The notes under the pieces are model-generated. The model had not been told where the DNA came from, searched no databases, and was given only the letters and a program-made list of their open reading frames with translations. 64,000 nt of DNA from JAICWP01 sp035278025 (GTDB lineage Bacteria; Acidobacteriota; Terriglobia; Terriglobales; Acidobacteriaceae): NCBI GenBank assembly GCA_035278025.1, contig DATEJK010000117.1, positions 13,647-77,646 on the forward strand, given 5' to 3'. The stretch's first letter is position 1, and every line of letters starts with the position of its first letter. The position numbers were made by a program, and so were the translations under genes. This document shows positions 27,088-36,642 of this stretch, piece after piece.

Positions 27088-27262
27088 ACAGCGGCTAAAG
27101 CCGAGTGTTGGTGCAGCGCTGGTCGGCATCGCTAAAGCGATGCCCTGTTACGAATCCGCTGTTTCATCGCGCAGGGCGTCAGCGCCGTCAGGCGCGCAAT
27201 AGTAAAGCCAGGACGGAAGTCCTGGGTGGCCCGCGGCAGACAGGGAGAACCCCGCAGGGGCG
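27088..27262. repeat. REP-like stem-loop cluster (GCTAAAGC family)
   Basis: Contains CGGCTAAAGCCG, then GGCATCGCTAAAGCGATGCC followed by CTGTTACGAA, then CCAGGACGGAAGTCCTGG. Each forms a short hairpin. The GGCA...AAGC...TGCCCTGxTACGAA core is shared with 31699. It lies between convergent ilvE and the ADOP gene. Confidence 0.6.
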
Positions 27263-27273
27263 GCACTCACTTG

Positions 27274-29733
27274 CTACTCATAGTGCAGCGCCACCATGGG
27301 GTCCACGCTCATGGCGCGGCGCGCGGGAATAGCGCAGGCGGCCAGCGCCACCAGGGTCAGCAGTACGGAAACCGCTACATAGGTCAGAGGGTCGGTGGGG
27401 CTCACCGCCAGGAAGGTGCCCGCCACGCGCGACGCGGCCAGAGCTGCCAGTACACCCACCGCCAAGCCCAGCCCGACAATGACGATTCCCTGCCCCAGCA
27501 CCATGCGGAGGATCTGGCCCGGCTGCGCGCCCAAGGCCATGCGCACTCCGATCTCGTGCGACCTCTGGCTGGCAGCGTAGGAGATCACACCATATACTCC
27601 CACGACCGAGAGCGCCAGTCCAAGGATTCCCATCGCCGCCGCCAACCCGGCCGCTACCTCGTAGGCGAGAAAACCGTTAAGCGTGTACAGCGCCTGAGTC
27701 ATGGTCTTCACCTCGAAGACAGGCAACTCGGGCGCCAACGATCCGATGGTTAGTTCCAATTCTGGAATCATGGTCTGGGGGTCTCCCACGGTGCGCACCT
27801 GTAGGGTTTGCAGGCTGGCATTGCGCACGTGCTGGGCGAAGGGAACGTACGCCAGGGGATACTGGGGACCGCGCACAAAGATATAGCGGGCGTCTTTGGC
27901 CACGCCCACCACTTCGATGGAATGGCTGGGATCATTCGCCACGTGGAAGTGCTTTCCGATGGGGTCCTGGTTGGGCCAATACTGCTTCACGAAGGTCTGA
28001 TTTACCACCGCCACGTATTGCGCCTTTTCGTCGTCGCGGTCGGTGAAGTCGCGCCCCTGAAGCAGGGGAATGGCGAGAGTCCGGAGGTTTTCCGGAGAGA
28101 CGAAATTCATCACCGCCACGGGAGCCGGTTGCCCCGGGGGCGGATGATAGCCCTCAATGGTCAGCGTGCCGCCGTTGCTGTAATAACCCAGAGGTACGGA
28201 AAAGGCGGTGCTGGCGGCGGTCACGCCCGGCAACGCGCGAACCCGCTGCAACAGGTTGCGGTAGAACTCCCGGGTCTGGGCCTCGTGATAGCCGATTTCC
28301 AGAGGGTCCATAGTCAGGTTCACCACGTGGGACGGATCAAAACCCAGATCGGTGCGCTGCGCCTGGCCCAGGCTGCGCGCAAAAAGAGCGGCGATGATGA
28401 GCAACATCAGCGAGCCGCCCACCTGCACCACCACCAGCCCGCTGCGCAACTTTTGCCCGCCCCCGATTAGCGCGCGTCCGCCCTGATGCAGCACCTGGTT
28501 CAAGTCGCGGCGCGCCGCCCGCAATGCGGGAAAAATGCCGACCATGACTCCGGCTACCAGGGCCATGCCAAACGCATAAATGAAACCCCGCCAGTCGAAG
28601 CGAAAGTCCAGTTGGACGGGAAAATCGGTGTGCAGATTAATGGACCTCAGAGCCGCGCCTCCCCAGGTCCCCAGGATCATGCCGGCGGCTCCGCCCAGTA
28701 CGGCCAGCAGAAGTCCCTCCGCCAGCAAGAGGCGGATCAGATGCCCGCGCCCCGCACCCAGAGCCGCCCGAATGGCCAGTTCCCGCTCCCGTACCGAGGC
28801 CCGCACCAGCAGAACGTTGCCCACATTCACACAGGCCAGCAGAAGCACCAGAATTGCCAGCCCAAGAAACAACCCCGAAAGCAATTTCGTATTGGCGGTA
28901 CGGGGATCGCCCAGGCGGGTGCTGGTTTCCGGGAAGACCAGCGCCTTCACGTTCTTATCCACGTCCGGATACTGCTGCGAAAGCCGTTGCGAAACCACGG
29001 TAAGCGAAGCCTGTGCCTGTTGCAGGTCCACGCCCGGACGCAGGCGTCCCAGCACGGACAGGCCCCGCTCTCCCCGGTTCTCCATGAAGCCCGGGGGATC
29101 GTTGATTGCCAGCATGCCCAAGGGCAGATACCCGGCGATGGCGACCAGGGGTTGAGCTCCATGGAAGCCCTGGGGAGCCACCCCGACCACGGTCACGGGC
29201 CTGCCGTCGAATACCACTTTCTTGCCAATAACTCCGGGATCGCCACCCAGGCGATCCTTCCAGTAGGAATAGCTCAGCACAATCACCGGGTCAGCGCCAG
29301 GCGCGTTTCCTTCCGAAGGCAAAATTAGCCGTCCCAAAGCCGGCTTGAGCCCCAGCACGGAGAAGTAATTGCCGGTCACGAAGTTAGTGACAATGCGGTC
29401 AGCCTTGCCTTCGTCCACACTCAGCCCGTCCAGGCTCAATTCATATCCCGCCAGCCCGTCAAAGACTGCCGTGGTCTGGCTGTGGATATCCCGGTAATCA
29501 GGGATGGAGACCGTGGCCAGCAGAATGTCCAGGTTCTGCTGCAGGCGCAAGACGGTGATCTCTCCGGGATTTTTGACCGGCAAGGGACGCAGAAGAAGCC
29601 AGTCCACCATGCTGAAAATCGCCACATTCGCGCCGATGCCCAATGCCAAGGTGACAATGGCGACCATGGCAAAGGTCGGGGTGCGGCGCATCTGCCGGGC
29701 GGCGTGACGAAAATCCTGCAGCAGAGTTCCCAT
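27274..29733 (-). CDS. ADOP-family permease (duplicated FtsX/MacB type)
   Basis: 819 residues. The MacB-like start is DFRHAARQMRRTPTF and VAIVTLALGIGANVAIFSMV; the chain holds two FtsX-type permease halves, each with a periplasmic region. The second half repeats the helical pattern (LAAAMGILGLALSVVGVYG, HEIGVRMALGAQPGQILRMVL). It ends in the family-typical IPARRAMSVDPMVALHYE. No ATPase is nearby, as usual for these orphan permeases, which are greatly expanded in Acidobacteriota. The substrate is unknown. The ATG at 29733 is preferred to one 57 bases upstream because it begins the family-like N-terminus. Confidence 0.9.
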   Translation of the reverse strand: MGTLLQDFRHAARQMRRTPTFAMVAIVTLALGIGANVAIFSMVDWLLLRPLPVKNPGEITVLRLQQNLDILLATVSIPDYRDIHSQTTAVFDGLAGYELSLDGLSVDEGKADRIVTNFVTGNYFSVLGLKPALGRLILPSEGNAPGADPVIVLSYSYWKDRLGGDPGVIGKKVVFDGRPVTVVGVAPQGFHGAQPLVAIAGYLPLGMLAINDPPGFMENRGERGLSVLGRLRPGVDLQQAQASLTVVSQRLSQQYPDVDKNVKALVFPETSTRLGDPRTANTKLLSGLFLGLAILVLLLACVNVGNVLLVRASVRERELAIRAALGAGRGHLIRLLLAEGLLLAVLGGAAGMILGTWGGAALRSINLHTDFPVQLDFRFDWRGFIYAFGMALVAGVMVGIFPALRAARRDLNQVLHQGGRALIGGGQKLRSGLVVVQVGGSLMLLIIAALFARSLGQAQRTDLGFDPSHVVNLTMDPLEIGYHEAQTREFYRNLLQRVRALPGVTAASTAFSVPLGYYSNGGTLTIEGYHPPPGQPAPVAVMNFVSPENLRTLAIPLLQGRDFTDRDDEKAQYVAVVNQTFVKQYWPNQDPIGKHFHVANDPSHSIEVVGVAKDARYIFVRGPQYPLAYVPFAQHVRNASLQTLQVRTVGDPQTMIPELELTIGSLAPELPVFEVKTMTQALYTLNGFLAYEVAAGLAAAMGILGLALSVVGVYGVISYAASQRSHEIGVRMALGAQPGQILRMVLGQGIVIVGLGLAVGVLAALAASRVAGTFLAVSPTDPLTYVAVSVLLTLVALAACAIPARRAMSVDPMVALHYE

Positions 29734-29979
29734 AATTATTCCCACAGTTCTGTGGCAAGTTGTGGCATCTGCATCGCCAAACAACACCATCCAGACAAGC
29801 TGCTGAAAACAAATGATTAAACGTCACTTTTCCTCTGACCGTAACACCGCGGCGGTGTCCACATGCGAAATGCACTGTTCGGAAGCGGACAGCAGGGCGG
29901 CAGCGGATTTGTCAGCGGCGGACCAATTAGAGATAATTCGCGGCGCAAGAGCTTTGGAAACTTCCACTTAGGAATGGTG

Positions 29980-31359
29980 ATGGAGAAAAAGGAAACACCG
30001 GCCGAGGGTAATCAGAGCACGAGCGGTTTGAATCGCAGAACCTTTCTCAAAGCGGGAGGCGCACTAGCGGCTTCCGCGCTGGCCATGCCCGCCAGCTCTT
30101 ATGCCCGAATTCTGGGCGCCAATGACCGTATCCGGCTGGGACAACTGGGTTGCGGCGACCGCAGCGGCGGGCACGTGCACATGGTGCAGACCGCTTCCCC
30201 GACCATTCCGGCGGAGACCGTGGCGGTGTGCGACTTGTGGAGTCTGGCCCGCGAGCGCCGCGCCGCCGATGTCCAGCAGCGCTTTGGGCACGCTCCGCGG
30301 CAATACAAGTACTCCGAAGAACTGCTCAAACAGCCCGATATTGACGGGGTGATGATTGCCACCGGCGACTTCCAGCATGCCAAGCTGTGCATGGAGGTGG
30401 TGCGCGCGGGCAAGGACTGTTACGTGGAGAAGCCTTTCGCGAACGTCCTGCAGGAGGCGAAGGACGCGCGCGCGGTGGTGAAGGCCTCGCGCCAGGTAGT
30501 ACAGATGGGCACGCAGCACCGCAGCCAGCCTTATCCGCTGGCGGCGCGCGACATCGTGCGCAGCGGACGCATCGGCAAAGTCATGCGCATTGAGCAGGAG
30601 TGGAACGTGAACCACGAGCGCTGGCATGGGCGTCCGGAGGTGGCGGAGTTAAAAGAACAGGATACGGACTGGAATCGCTGGTTGCTGGGCAAGCCCTACC
30701 AGCCATTCGACCCGCGTGTATACCTGGAGTTCCGGCTGTACAAGAAGTTCTCTTCGGGCATTTTCGATCAATGGATGAGCCACGGCGTGGACCTGGTCCA
30801 CCTGTGGACGGATGCCACCGCTCCTGCGAGTGTGGTGACCAACGGCGGCGTCTTCGTGTGGAAGGACGGCCGCGAGAACGCCGACACCGTCACTACCAGC
30901 ATGGTGTATCCGCAAGGGTTCCTGTACTCCTATTCGACGACCTTCGGGAACAGCTACCGCCCCTTCAGCCGCATTCTTGGGACTAAGGGTACGGTGGTGA
31001 ACTATGGCGGCGAGGGGGCTTCCCTGTTCGTGGTGACGGGAGAGGGCCAGGAGCACGATCCGGTTTCCTATGATGCGCCTCCAGGCGGCGGGCCGGCCAC
31101 GGACAAGGCGGAAGTGGTGCGTGTGGATCACATACCAGCGAACACCGAGGGACCCGATGATGACGATCCCGAGCATCTGCTGAACTGGCTGCGCGCCATG
31201 CGAGACCGGCGCACGCCCAACGCCAACGTGGACCACGGCTTCTCCCACGCCGTGGCCTGCATCATGGCGACGGAAGCTTACTGGAGCGGCAAGAGGATGT
31301 ACTGGGATGCGGAGAAGGAGGAAATTACCGACAGCCCGCCGGCTACCCGGGCTAGCTAG
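29980..31359 (+). CDS. TAT-exported Gfo/Idh/MocA-family oxidoreductase
   Basis: 459 residues from the ATG at 29980, which has AGGA at good spacing; an ATG at 29974 is also possible. A twin-arginine signal (R19-R20-TFLKAGG) precedes a Rossmann domain (IRLGQLGCGDRSGGH) with the family EKPF motif. The C-terminal half is the usual dehydrogenase-substrate domain. Members oxidise or transform sugars with NAD(P), and exported members carry their cofactor through the TAT pathway. The substrate is unknown. The 246 bases upstream, shared with the divergent ADOP gene, hold no clear operator. Confidence 0.87.
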   Translation: MEKKETPAEGNQSTSGLNRRTFLKAGGALAASALAMPASSYARILGANDRIRLGQLGCGDRSGGHVHMVQTASPTIPAETVAVCDLWSLARERRAADVQQRFGHAPRQYKYSEELLKQPDIDGVMIATGDFQHAKLCMEVVRAGKDCYVEKPFANVLQEAKDARAVVKASRQVVQMGTQHRSQPYPLAARDIVRSGRIGKVMRIEQEWNVNHERWHGRPEVAELKEQDTDWNRWLLGKPYQPFDPRVYLEFRLYKKFSSGIFDQWMSHGVDLVHLWTDATAPASVVTNGGVFVWKDGRENADTVTTSMVYPQGFLYSYSTTFGNSYRPFSRILGTKGTVVNYGGEGASLFVVTGEGQEHDPVSYDAPPGGGPATDKAEVVRVDHIPANTEGPDDDDPEHLLNWLRAMRDRRTPNANVDHGFSHAVACIMATEAYWSGKRMYWDAEKEEITDSPPATRAS

Positions 31360-31555
31360 ATGTCTGGCTGACTAGCTGCTCATCTCGCGAGCAGGGTGGG
31401 CGCGGCGGGAAATCGGCGCAATCGCCGGCGATGGAGCCCGCTCCGCCGTTGTGTAAGTTGCTGTAGGGCAAGGTAAAAAATCGCGCTTTCGTCACACGGA
31501 AGTGTGCCGCAGATCACGGAAAACTCACGATATAGGGAGTAAAAACGTAAATTGA

Positions 31556-31641
31556 CTGGGTACGTCTGGGCCCCTTGATTTCATCGTGCTTGCGGTACAG
31601 CGGACGATGAAGTGAAGAGGAAGACGTGCCCAGCTTTGTTT
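31556..31641 (+). terminator. large hairpin with T-rich tail
   Basis: CTGGGTACGTCT (31556-31567) pairs with AGACGTGCCCAG (31622-31633) through one G-U pair. Inside it TTTCATCG pairs with CGATGAAG and the stretches between are also largely complementary, giving a stem of about 30 bp around an 18-base loop. CTTTGTTTT follows at once. It lies about 200 bases after the oxidoreductase stop. It may be a terminator, a structured RNA or a small inverted-repeat element. The rest of the 548-base spacer (31360-31907) holds a REP-like repeat and a TATAAT. Confidence 0.55.
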
Positions 31642-31698
31642 TGGGCGAAAGTGTTAACCCGGTGTCCTGCCCGCAGCGCCTGAAGGCCAAATTTGCTT

Positions 31699-31790
31699 CT
31701 GCCACGATCGGCACGGCTGAAGCCCGTGCCCTGATACGAACTTCCCTGGCGCCAGGGCGGTGCGAATTGTAAAGCCGGGGAAGCGCCCGC
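31699..31790. repeat. REP-like stem-loop (GGCACGGCTGAAGCC family)
   Basis: CGGCACGGCTGAAGCCCGTG, then CCCTGATACGAACTT, then a CCTGGCGCCAGG palindrome and TTGTAAAGCC. The CTGxTACGAA tail and the AAGC hairpin match the element at 27088. Confidence 0.55.
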
Positions 31791-31811
31791 CGGAAGCGTC
31801 TCGCCTGACTG

Positions 31812-31817
31812 TATAAT
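31812..31817 (+). promoter_or_regulatory. -10 element for the RND pump operon
   Basis: A TATAAT hexamer 90 bases before the membrane-fusion gene. No convincing -35 hexamer is seen. Confidence 0.35.
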
Positions 31818-31907
31818 TTCTAAACTGGAAGAAATGCTCGCGGCTGGTACGAGCTACCACGCCACAGCCGTCGCCTGCCAGGTCAACGGATCCAGCCGTC
31901 TCAGAAC

Positions 31908-33014
31908 ATGAAGCGCTTATTACAACGCATTTTTATCCTCTGGCCCCTGGGCCTCCTCCTGCTCACCGGCTGCGCGGAAAAGGCCGCTCCCGCACCGGTT
32001 GCGGATTCGGTTCCGGTCATGGCCGCCAAAGCGGTGGTCAAACCCATGCCGGTGGAGTTGCACGCCATCGGCACGGGCGAGGCTTTCAAAACGGTCTCGG
32101 TGGAATCGCAGGTAGCGGGCATTGTCAGCGCGGTGCATTACCAACAAGGCCAATATGTCAAACAGGGGGAGTTGCTGATCAGCCTGGATGACCGGCCGTT
32201 CGTGGCCGCGCTCAAGCAGGCGCAAGCCAACCTGGCCAAGGACAAAGCAGCGGCGGAACTGGCCAGGGTCGAGGTAGAACGCTATAGCAAATTGTCACAG
32301 GCGGGCGTGGTGCCCAAGGAACAGTACGACCAGCAGCGCGCGAATTTCGACGCGGCGCAAGCGGCGGTGCAAGCCGACGAGGCTAATATCCTGACGGCCA
32401 AGCTGAACGTGGCCTACTGCTCGATTTACGCGCCCATTAGCGGGCGCACCGGGAGCCAGCTGATTTATCCCGGTACGGTGGTGAAGGCCAACGACGTGCC
32501 GGTGCTGGTGGTGATCAACCAAGTTTCCCCGCTTTACGTGGATTTTAATGTGCCCCAGCAGTACCTGACGCAAATCAAAAGCTACATGGCCAAAGGGCGG
32601 CTGCCGGTGCAGGCGGTGCCCTCGGACGATTCGCGGGCGGAGCTGGGGTACTTGAGCTTTGTGGACAACACGGTGGACGCTTCCACCGGCAACATCAAGC
32701 TGAAGGGAACGTTCTCCAACGCCGGCCTGAGGCTGTGGCCGGGCGAGTTCGTCAATGTGGTGCTGCGTCTGACGGAGCAGGAAAACGCGGTGGTAGTGCC
32801 GGCGCAGGCGGTGCTGACCGGGCAACAGGGCGACTACGTTTTTCTGATCAAGCCGGACATGACGGTGGATTCGCACTCGGTAAAGGTGCTGCGGACCATC
32901 AACGGGGAATCGGTGGTGGCGGCCAACGACATTCAACCCGGCCAGACGGTGGTGACGGACGGTCAGGTGCGGCTGGTACCGGGAGTGAAAGTGAGCATCA
33001 AGAACAGCCTCTGA
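31908..33014 (+). CDS. RND efflux membrane-fusion lipoprotein, MdtA-like
   Basis: 368 residues. A lipobox LLLLTGC makes it a probable inner-membrane lipoprotein. The chain follows the HlyD/MFP order: lipoyl half-motif (VAGIVSAVHYQQGQYVKQGE), alpha-hairpin (about 95-165), second lipoyl half (APISGRTGSQLIYPGTVV) and beta-barrel. It links the pump encoded 19 bases downstream to an outer-membrane channel. No channel gene is present here. Confidence 0.92.
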   Translation: MKRLLQRIFILWPLGLLLLTGCAEKAAPAPVADSVPVMAAKAVVKPMPVELHAIGTGEAFKTVSVESQVAGIVSAVHYQQGQYVKQGELLISLDDRPFVAALKQAQANLAKDKAAAELARVEVERYSKLSQAGVVPKEQYDQQRANFDAAQAAVQADEANILTAKLNVAYCSIYAPISGRTGSQLIYPGTVVKANDVPVLVVINQVSPLYVDFNVPQQYLTQIKSYMAKGRLPVQAVPSDDSRAELGYLSFVDNTVDASTGNIKLKGTFSNAGLRLWPGEFVNVVLRLTEQENAVVVPAQAVLTGQQGDYVFLIKPDMTVDSHSVKVLRTINGESVVAANDIQPGQTVVTDGQVRLVPGVKVSIKNSL

Positions 33015-33033
33015 GGACAGTCAAGAGATAGCG

Positions 33034-36000
33034 ATGAGCGTAGCCGAGGATTTTATTCGCCGGCCGGTAATGACCAGCTTGATCATGCTGGCCATTCTGC
33101 TGTTCGGCCTGGTCGCCTATCGCAACCTGGCGGTCAGCGACCTGCCCAACGTTGACTTCCCTACCATCACGGTTTCGGCCAACCTGCCCGGCGCCAGTCC
33201 GGACACCATGGCCTCGGCGGTGGCTACGCCGCTGGAAAAGCAGTTCACCACCATCGCCGGCCTGGACTCGATGACCTCGACCAGCGCCATGGGCACGACG
33301 CAGATCACGCTGCAGTTCGATCTGACGCGCAACATTGACGCGGCGGCGCAGGACGTGCAGACCGCGATTACCGCGGCCTCCAACCAACTGCCGCAAGGGA
33401 TGCCCACCCCGCCCACTTACAAGAAGGTGAATCCGGCCGACGAGCCCATTCTTTACCTGGCCCTGACCTCGCCCACGCTGCCGCTTTCGCAGGTGGACGA
33501 ACACGCCGAGACGCTGCTGGGCGAGCAGATTTCCATGGTCAAGGGCGTGGCCCAGGTGCAGATCTACGGCTCCATGAAGTACGCGGTGCGCATTGACCTG
33601 GACCCGGACGCGCTGGCCAGCCGGCAGATCGGCATCAACGAAGTCTCGCAGGCGGTGCAGAACAGCAACGTGAACCTGCCCACGGGAACCATGTACGGCG
33701 CGCACAAGGCGTTTACCGTGTACGCCAACGGGCAGCTGACCAAGGCGGCGCTGTACAAGCCGCTGATCGTGGCCTACCGGAACGGCTCGCCGGTGCGCCT
33801 GGACGAAGTCGGCAAGGTGTACGACAGCGTGCAGGACACCAAGATCGCGAACTGGATCAATGCCGTTCCCGGCATCATCCTGGCGGTGCAGCGCCAACCC
33901 GGCACCAACACGATCGAGATCGTCAACGCGGTCAACAAGCTGCTGCCGCGGTTTCGCGCCATCATGCCGCCGGCGATGTACCTGACCACCGAGTATGACA
34001 AGTCCATCTCCATTCAGCAGTCGGTCAACGACGTAAAGTTCAGCCTGTTCCTGGCCATCATCCTGGTGGTGCTGGTCATTTTCCTGTTCCTGCGCAACCT
34101 TTCGGCGACCATTATTCCCAGCCTGGCGCTGCCCATGTCCATCATCGGAACGTTCGCGGTGATGTACCTGCTGGGCTACACGGAAGACAACCTATCGCTG
34201 CTGGCGCTGACGCTCTCGGTGGGCTTCGTGGTGGATGACGCGATCGTGATGCTGGAAAACATCGTGCGCCACATGGAGCAGGGCGAAGGCGTATTGGAAG
34301 CGGCGGTGAGCGGCTCGCGCGAAATCGGCTTCACCATCATCTCCATGACGATATCGCTGGCGGCGGTGTTCCTGCCGGTGTTCTTCATGGGCGGGATTCT
34401 GGGGCGCCTGCTGCACGAATTTGCGGTGGTAATCATCTCCGCCATCCTGGTTTCGGGCGTGGTGTCGCTGAGCCTTACGCCGATGCTGTGCAGCCGCTTT
34501 CTGCGGCCGCACCTGGGGGAGCGGCACGGGCGCACTTACAACGCGCTGGAAGGCGTGTTCGACGGCAGCCTGCGCTGGTATGACGTGACCCTGCAGTGGG
34601 CCATGCGGCACCGTATTACGGTGATGGTGATTGGACTGGGGCTGCTGCTGGCGACGGCGTGGCAGTTCTGGGTGATTCCCAAGGGCTTCCTGCCGGAAGA
34701 AGACATCGCGGAAATTGTGGGCTTCAGCGAGGCGCTGCAGGGCATTTCCTTCGACGCCATGAAGCAGCACCAGGAACAGCTCAACAAGATTGTGTGGGAC
34801 GACCCCAACACGCTGCAGTTCTTCTCCAGCGTGAGCGACAACGGCACCGCCGGACTGAACATTGGGCGGATGTTCATTCACTTGAAGGATTTATCGAAGC
34901 GCCCCTACACGAGGAACGCTTTTTACGAGCGGCTGGACAGCGATTACGGGAAGGTGCCGGTTGTGGGTTGGGGGGTGCAGGCGATTCGGCCCCTCTTCGA
35001 GCACCATATGGGCATCGCGGACATCATGCAGGAGCTGCAACCCAAGCTGGATACGGTGACCGGGGTTCGCGTTTATCTGCAGAATCCGCCGTCCATCCGC
35101 ATCGGCGGCCAGCTCACCAAGAGCCTGTATCAGTACACGCTGGTGAGCCCGCAAACCGACCAGCTTTACAAATACGCCCAGCAGATGGCCACGAAGATGA
35201 AGACGCTGCCGGGGTTGCAGGACGTGACCACCGACCTGCAGATCAAGAACCCGCAGGCCAACGTGGAAATTGACCGCGATAAAGCTTCCGCGCTGGGGGT
35301 GACGCCGCAGCAAATTGAAGACGCGCTTTACACGGCCTACGGACAACGCCAGATCTCCACCATCTACGCGCCCAACAACGAGTACTGGGTGATCATGGAG
35401 CTGGAAGACAAGTACCAGAGCGATCCGCAGATGCTCTCGGAACTGTACATCCGCTGCGCCAACGGGCAGCTGGTGTCGCTGAGCACGGTGGCCAGGCTGG
35501 TGACCAACCTGGGACCGCTGACGGTGAACCACATGGGGCAGCTGCCCTCGGTGACCATCTCCTTCAACCTGCAGCCGGGAGTGGCGATTGGCGACGCGGT
35601 GAACGAGATTTCGCGCCTGGCGGCCAACACGCTGCCCCTGACCATCTCCACCAGCTTCCAAGGCAGCGCGCAGGCATTCCAACAGTCGCTGAGCGGCCTG
35701 GGCATGCTGCTGGGCATGGCCATCCTGGTGATCTACATTGTGCTGGGAATTCTGTACGAAAGCTTTATCCATCCGCTGACCATTCTTTCCGGCCTGCCGG
35801 CGGCGGCGTTCGGGGCGCTGCTGACGCTGATGGCGTTCCACATGCAGCTCGACCTGTTCGGGTTTGTGGGCATCATCATGCTGATCGGCATCGTGAAAAA
35901 GAATGCCATCATGGTGGTGGACTTTGCCCTGGAACTGGAGCGGACCGGCGGGCGCTCGCCGGCGGAGGCGGTTTACCAGGGTTGCCTGATCCGCTTTCGG

Positions 36001-36273
36001 CCCATCATGATGACCACCATGGCGGCCATCATGGGCACGCTGCCCATCGCTTTGGGCATGGGCGCCGGGGCGGACGCACGCCGGCCGCTGGGCCTCTCGG
36101 TGGTGGGCGGGCTGGTTTTCGCCCAGATTGTGACCCTTTATTTAACCCCGGTGTTCTACACCTACATGGATTCCCTGCAGAATTACCTGGGCCGAGGCGC
36201 GCGCAAGAGCTTTGCCCAGCCTGCCTTGCAGGAGCCGCTGCTGACCGAGCATTCGCAGCAGGTGGGAGACTAA
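33034..36273 (+). CDS. RND multidrug efflux transporter, MdtB/HAE1-like
   Basis: 1079 residues, 12 predicted membrane helices and two large periplasmic loops. The proton-relay residues are in helix 4 (GFVVDDAIVMLENI) and helix 10 (GIVKKNAIMVVDFALELE). The N-terminus FIRRPVMTSLIMLAILLFG and the Asn/Asp-rich porter domains fit the MdtB/MdtC/MuxB group. Drug or metabolite export driven by protons is likely. The substrate is unknown, and no local regulator gene is visible. Confidence 0.94.
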   Translation: MSVAEDFIRRPVMTSLIMLAILLFGLVAYRNLAVSDLPNVDFPTITVSANLPGASPDTMASAVATPLEKQFTTIAGLDSMTSTSAMGTTQITLQFDLTRNIDAAAQDVQTAITAASNQLPQGMPTPPTYKKVNPADEPILYLALTSPTLPLSQVDEHAETLLGEQISMVKGVAQVQIYGSMKYAVRIDLDPDALASRQIGINEVSQAVQNSNVNLPTGTMYGAHKAFTVYANGQLTKAALYKPLIVAYRNGSPVRLDEVGKVYDSVQDTKIANWINAVPGIILAVQRQPGTNTIEIVNAVNKLLPRFRAIMPPAMYLTTEYDKSISIQQSVNDVKFSLFLAIILVVLVIFLFLRNLSATIIPSLALPMSIIGTFAVMYLLGYTEDNLSLLALTLSVGFVVDDAIVMLENIVRHMEQGEGVLEAAVSGSREIGFTIISMTISLAAVFLPVFFMGGILGRLLHEFAVVIISAILVSGVVSLSLTPMLCSRFLRPHLGERHGRTYNALEGVFDGSLRWYDVTLQWAMRHRITVMVIGLGLLLATAWQFWVIPKGFLPEEDIAEIVGFSEALQGISFDAMKQHQEQLNKIVWDDPNTLQFFSSVSDNGTAGLNIGRMFIHLKDLSKRPYTRNAFYERLDSDYGKVPVVGWGVQAIRPLFEHHMGIADIMQELQPKLDTVTGVRVYLQNPPSIRIGGQLTKSLYQYTLVSPQTDQLYKYAQQMATKMKTLPGLQDVTTDLQIKNPQANVEIDRDKASALGVTPQQIEDALYTAYGQRQISTIYAPNNEYWVIMELEDKYQSDPQMLSELYIRCANGQLVSLSTVARLVTNLGPLTVNHMGQLPSVTISFNLQPGVAIGDAVNEISRLAANTLPLTISTSFQGSAQAFQQSLSGLGMLLGMAILVIYIVLGILYESFIHPLTILSGLPAAAFGALLTLMAFHMQLDLFGFVGIIMLIGIVKKNAIMVVDFALELERTGGRSPAEAVYQGCLIRFRPIMMTTMAAIMGTLPIALGMGAGADARRPLGLSVVGGLVFAQIVTLYLTPVFYTYMDSLQNYLGRGARKSFAQPALQEPLLTEHSQQVGD

Positions 36274-36275
36274 CC

Positions 36276-36383
36276 GCAGCAGTCAGCCCGCAGCAGTCAG
36301 TCCTCAGCAGTTAGCCCTCAGCAGTCAGCCAGAGCAATCAGCAGTTGGGAATTAGCAGTTAGCAATTAGCATTTGGCCATTGC
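36276..36383. repeat. 7-bp-periodic repeat (AGCAGTC/AGCAATT family)
   Basis: Starting three bases after the RND stop, units such as AGCAGTC, AGCAGTT, AGCAATC, AGCAATT and AGCATTT run largely in 7-base register for about 100 bases. It lies between convergent genes. The rest of the spacer to 36642 holds the GGGATGACA-type repeat remnant and no gene. Confidence 0.65.
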
Positions 36384-36418
36384 GGTAAATAGTGGTTCGT
36401 AGAAAATTCATCTCTGCA

Positions 36419-36531
36419 AGACATGTCCTACTGGACGAGCGGTCTGCGCCGTTTCTCGAACACAAGGTCTCGACTCGGGCATGTCTCGCAAGCTCGACCC
36501 GCCCTCGCTCGGGATGACAGAAGGAAACAGA
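36419..36531. repeat. degenerate dispersed repeat ending CTCGGGATGACA
   Basis: Bounded by GACATGTCC at the left and GGGCATGTC in the middle, and ending CCTCGCTCGGGATGACAG. Related to the stretch at 10244-10300. Confidence 0.35.
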
Positions 36532-36642
36532 TAAGGATTGTTTAGATAGCGGCTCTCATCGGGTCCTCCCTTATGCCGCCCGCTTCATTTATTACGGAGA
36601 TTGAGGCTTTCAGAAAGCGCCGAAGCTGCCCTTCTTAAGTTG

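Noticed and set aside
31514..31714. 66-residue minus-strand frame in the long spacer
   Set aside because: It overlaps the hairpin element and has no RBS or recognisable domain.
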